Below are positions 61,957-64,000 of a stretch of DNA of 64,000 nt, piece after piece. Position 1 is the stretch's first letter, and each line of letters begins with the position of its first letter. This DNA comes from Pontibacter akesuensis. GTDB taxonomy: Bacteria > Bacteroidota > Bacteroidia > Cytophagales > Hymenobacteraceae. The stretch is taken from the NCBI RefSeq assembly GCF_001611675.1, contig NZ_CP014766.1, positions 434,001 to 498,000 on the forward strand. Reading direction: 5' to 3'. The notes under the pieces are model-generated. The model did no database searches and was not told the DNA's origin. It saw only the letters and a program-made list of their open reading frames with translations. A program made the translations under genes and the position numbers.

Positions 61957-63159
61957 ATGAACATACACGAATATCAGGCTAAAGAGATTTTAAAAGGCTA
62001 TGGCGTACGCATCCAGGAAGGGATCGTGGCTGAGACGCCAGAGCAAGCCGTAGCGGCTGCAAAGAAACTCACCGAAGAGACGGGCACAGGCTGGCACGTA
62101 ATCAAGGCGCAGATACATGCAGGTGGCCGTGGCAAGGGCGGGGGCGTAAAGCTGGCCAAAAACCTGGAGCAAGTTAAAGACATTGCTGACCAGATTCTAG
62201 GCATGACGCTTGTAACGCACCAGACAGGCCCTGAAGGCAAGCTGGTGAACAAAGTACTGGTGGCACAGGATGTTTACTACCCTGGCGATTCAGAGCCGAA
62301 AGAATTCTACCTGAGCATTCTGCTGGACCGCGCCAAGGGCCAGAACGTGATCATGGCCTCAACTGAAGGGGGTATGGACATTGAAGAAGTAGCTGAGAAA
62401 ACACCAGAGAAGATCATCAAAGAGTGGATTGACCCGGCTGTAGGTTTGCAAGGTTTCCAGGCCCGCAAAATCGCTTTCGCGTTTGGTTTGCAGGGTGAAG
62501 CTTTCAAGGAGATGGTGAAGTTTGTAACTAACCTTTACAAGGCTTATGTTGAAACCGATTCCTCTATGTTCGAGATCAACCCGGTGCTGAAAACATCTGA
62601 CAACAAAATACTGGCCGTTGACGCCAAAGTTGACCTGGATGACAACGCACTTTTCCGCCACAAAAACCTGGCTGACCTGCGTGATGTATCAGAGGAAGAT
62701 CCGTTGGAAGTGGAAGCTGGCGAGTATAACCTGAACTACGTAAAGCTTGACGGTAACGTGGGCTGTATGGTGAACGGTGCTGGTTTGGCCATGGCAACCA
62801 TGGACATTATCAAGCTTTCCGGTGGCGAGCCTGCCAACTTCCTGGACGTAGGCGGTAGCGCCAACGCGCAGACAGTGGAAGCTGGTTTCCGCATTATTTT
62901 GAAAGATCCGAACGTAAAGGCAATCCTGATCAACATTTTCGGCGGTATCGTACGTTGCGACCGTGTGGCAAATGGTGTAGTGGAGGCTTACAAGAACATC
63001 GGCGACATCCGTGTTCCGATCATCGTTCGTCTGCAGGGCACGAACGCTGAAGAAGGTGCGCGCATCATTGATGAGTCTGGCTTGAAAGTATACTCAGCTG
63101 TAGTGCTGAAAGAAGCTGCCGAGAAAGTGAAGCAGGTGCTTGCCGAGCAAAACGCCTAA
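61957..63159 (+). CDS. sucC: succinate-CoA ligase, beta subunit
   Basis: This is the TCA-cycle enzyme subunit that binds nucleotide and succinate. It has 400 aa with the ATP-grasp fold. It begins MNIHEYQAKEILKGYGV. I see KAQIHAGGRGKGGGVKLAKN, the FEINPVLKTSDNKILAVDAKVDLDDNALFRH segment, and INIFGGIVRCDRVANGV near the C terminus. The alpha subunit (sucD) is not adjacent, as is usual in Bacteroidetes. A terminator follows directly. Confidence 0.97.
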   Translation: MNIHEYQAKEILKGYGVRIQEGIVAETPEQAVAAAKKLTEETGTGWHVIKAQIHAGGRGKGGGVKLAKNLEQVKDIADQILGMTLVTHQTGPEGKLVNKVLVAQDVYYPGDSEPKEFYLSILLDRAKGQNVIMASTEGGMDIEEVAEKTPEKIIKEWIDPAVGLQGFQARKIAFAFGLQGEAFKEMVKFVTNLYKAYVETDSSMFEINPVLKTSDNKILAVDAKVDLDDNALFRHKNLADLRDVSEEDPLEVEAGEYNLNYVKLDGNVGCMVNGAGLAMATMDIIKLSGGEPANFLDVGGSANAQTVEAGFRIILKDPNVKAILINIFGGIVRCDRVANGVVEAYKNIGDIRVPIIVRLQGTNAEEGARIIDESGLKVYSAVVLKEAAEKVKQVLAEQNA

Positions 63160-63178
63160 ATCATTATACTTATAAAAC

Positions 63179-63215
63179 AGAAAGGGCTATCGATTTCGGT
63201 AGCCCTTTCTGTTTT
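63179..63215. terminator. terminator of sucC
   Basis: AGAAAGGGCTA (63179-63189) / TAGCCCTTTCT (63200-63210), followed by GTTTT. The converging ohr gene ends 60 bp further on. Heptamer copies lie on both sides (63165 and 63233). Confidence 0.83.
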
Positions 63216-63273
63216 AGGTAATTGTGTAGCTGAAGTATAGTTCTCGGCTACCCAACTTAAACTTTTTAGTTGA

Positions 63274-63690
63274 TTAAACCACTTCCAGTTCTACCTCAAT
63301 GTTTCCGCGTGTTCCGACAGAGTAAGGGCAAATCTGGTGCGCCTCGTCCACCATCTGCCTTGCTTTCTCACCGTCAACGCCTTTCAGGTCCACGCTTAGC
63401 TTCACGCCAAGTCCGTAGCCGCCATCATCGTTCTTTAGGAGATCCACGTGTGCCGTTACGGTAGATTCAGGATTAAGGCGCTCTTTATGCTTGCCTGCCA
63501 CCACGAGCAGTGCGCTTTGGAAGCAAGCAGCATAGCCTGCCGCAAACAATTGCTCCGGGTTCGTTTTTTCATTGTTCCCACCCACTCCCACGGGCAAAGC
63601 CAGTTGCATATCAATTATGCCATCATCAGATTTTACCTGCCCTTGGCGGCCTCCTGTTGCAGTTACCACTGCCGTATACACTTTTTCCAT
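63274..63690 (-). CDS. ohr: Ohr-type organic hydroperoxide resistance protein
   Basis: This 138-aa OsmC/Ohr-family thiol peroxidase has both catalytic cysteines, in AAGYAACFQSALLVVA (~residue 60) and AHQICPYSVGT (~residue 122), and the Ohr-type ratio of strands and helices (EKVYTAVVTATGGRQGQV). It reduces organic hydroperoxides with lipoyl or thiol donors in characterised relatives. It is monocistronic and divergent from the tRNA cluster. No ohrR regulator is visible. Confidence 0.93.
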   Translation of the reverse strand: MEKVYTAVVTATGGRQGQVKSDDGIIDMQLALPVGVGGNNEKTNPEQLFAAGYAACFQSALLVVAGKHKERLNPESTVTAHVDLLKNDDGGYGLGVKLSVDLKGVDGEKARQMVDEAHQICPYSVGTRGNIEVELEVV

Positions 63691-63844
63691 AGCTATTTGC
63701 TTTTATTGTTTGACTCTCATATAGATACCTAAACTCCATAAGCAGGGGTAAAGTTTTAGAATAAAAGTTTGTGCGACTCCCTCTCAAAAAATCAGCTCGA
63801 ATGTTTCGTATTCCGCGCATACTTGCTATTTTTGCAATCGTTCT

Positions 63845-63921
63845 GCACCCGTAGTTCAACTGGATAGAATATCGGATTTCGGCTCCGAGGGTTAGGGGTT
63901 CGAATCCTCTCGGGTGCACCA
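63845..63921 (+). tRNA. tRNA-Arg(UCG)
   Basis: A cloverleaf is complete: acceptor GCACCCG/CGGGTGC, D stem GTTC/GAAT with one wobble, anticodon stem TCGGA/TCCGA with loop TTTCGGC (anticodon TCG, decoding CGA), and T arm AGGGG-TTCGAAT-CCTCT. Discriminator A and an encoded CCA (63919-63921) follow. It decodes arginine. Confidence 0.9.
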
Positions 63922-63931
63922 CCAAGTATAA

Positions 63932-63968
63932 AAGCCTTGTAAGCCTACGTTTGCAGGGCTTTTTTTCG
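63932..63968 (+). terminator. terminator after tRNA-Arg
   Basis: AGCCTTGTAA and TTGCAGGGCT pair (with G.T wobbles), followed by a run of seven T. The next tRNA begins 5 bp on. Confidence 0.65.
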
Positions 63969-63973
63969 ATCAT

Positions 63974-64000
63974 CGGGATGTAGCGTAGCCTGGTATCGCG
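63974..64000 (+). tRNA. tRNA-Pro, 5' part only
   Basis: The last 27 bases (CGGGATGTAGCG...CCTGGTA) match the start of tRNA-Pro, including the acceptor CGGGATG and D arm. The window ends before the anticodon, so the anticodon cannot be given. Confidence 0.7.

Larger units (their letters stand above)
253..63930. repeat. dispersed heptamer family AAGTATA/TATACTT, ~90 copies
   Basis: By eye I find about 43 AAGTATA and about 50 TATACTT on the plus strand. The best extended form is CAAGTATAAA/TTTATACTTG. AAGTATG/CATACTT variants are also common. Copies include 253, 501, 2964, 6784, 7115, 9379, 9399, 10389, 13480, 13530, 14955, 16902, 20566, 22600, 23392, 27570, 28805, 28829, 29334, 33913, 34060, 37569, 37909, 37952, 43978, 44841, 46118, 48843, 54140, 55691, 57185, 59828, 61720, 63086 and 63924. 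Complete palindromes AAGTATACTT occur at 8732, 30978 and 59713. Counts are manual and may be off by a few. Confidence 0.8.

Noticed and set aside
63626-63973. Minus-strand frame reading VVHPRGFEPLTLGAEIRY
   Set aside because: This is the well-known spurious translation of the complement of a tRNA gene (here tRNA-Arg).

Overview
The window looks like a chromosomal segment of a Bacteroidetes bacterium of the Cytophagales/Hymenobacteraceae type, probably close to Pontibacter. The grounds are a SusC/SusD pair, a type IX secretion C-terminal signal, A-rich leaders instead of strong Shine-Dalgarno sites, a promoter of the Bacteroidetes TTTG/TAnnTTTG form, and the gene content. The genus is inferred. 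Base composition is roughly half G+C. I see no phage, transposase, plasmid function or CRISPR array.

Layout. 1-10204 is a polysaccharide utilisation locus: SusC (5' end outside the window), SusD, a PKD lipoprotein, a T9SS-secreted GH16 glucanase, a GH3 beta-glucosidase and a second GH16. Together they suggest beta-1,3-glucan (laminarin-like) use. 10488-16381 holds amtB, a relic of a secreted protein, a metallo-beta-lactamase/rhodanese persulfide enzyme facing a CxxC-containing AraC regulator, a pirin and an orphan NarL-type regulator. 17020-18530 holds two disordered Gly/Arg/Tyr/Asn-rich proteins. 18824-34408 is mostly metabolic: a ferredoxin reductase/ferredoxin operon, a TIGR02587/TIGR02588-like membrane pair, a LutA-like Fe-S protein with HMG-CoA lyase, SDR/ALDH, a CNNM/CBS protein, an FCY1-like cytosine deaminase, purC, a STAS protein, RNase Z and a queuosine-precursor transporter. 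34629-35743 is an EamA exporter behind an apparent attenuator. The rest carries trpS, an EF-hand lipoprotein, mgsA, a PAS/CZB pair, hppD, a phosphohexomutase, pgk, an amidase, a large Zn-protease, recQ, a possible annealing-type protein, an ABC ATPase, a PerM-like protein, sucC, ohr, tRNA-Arg and the start of a tRNA-Pro.

The most unusual signal is not a gene. The heptamer AAGTATA/TATACTT, extended form CAAGTATAAA/TTTATACTTG, occurs about 90 times by my eye count, on both strands about equally. Six to eight would be expected from composition. About half the copies lie in the small intergenic fraction, and in two places the motif forms the base of a terminator stem between convergent genes. This resembles the distribution of DNA-uptake sequences or of HIP1-like iterated motifs.

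Second is the leader of the EamA transporter (34629-34831): a consensus promoter, a 20-codon leader ORF, and overlapping antiterminator and terminator stems. Smaller points are a stand-alone CZB protein beside an output-less PAS protein, an EF-hand lipoprotein with Asn at the usual Gly position of every loop, a 17-bp perfect inverted repeat inside a coding region, and dispersed intergenic palindromes.
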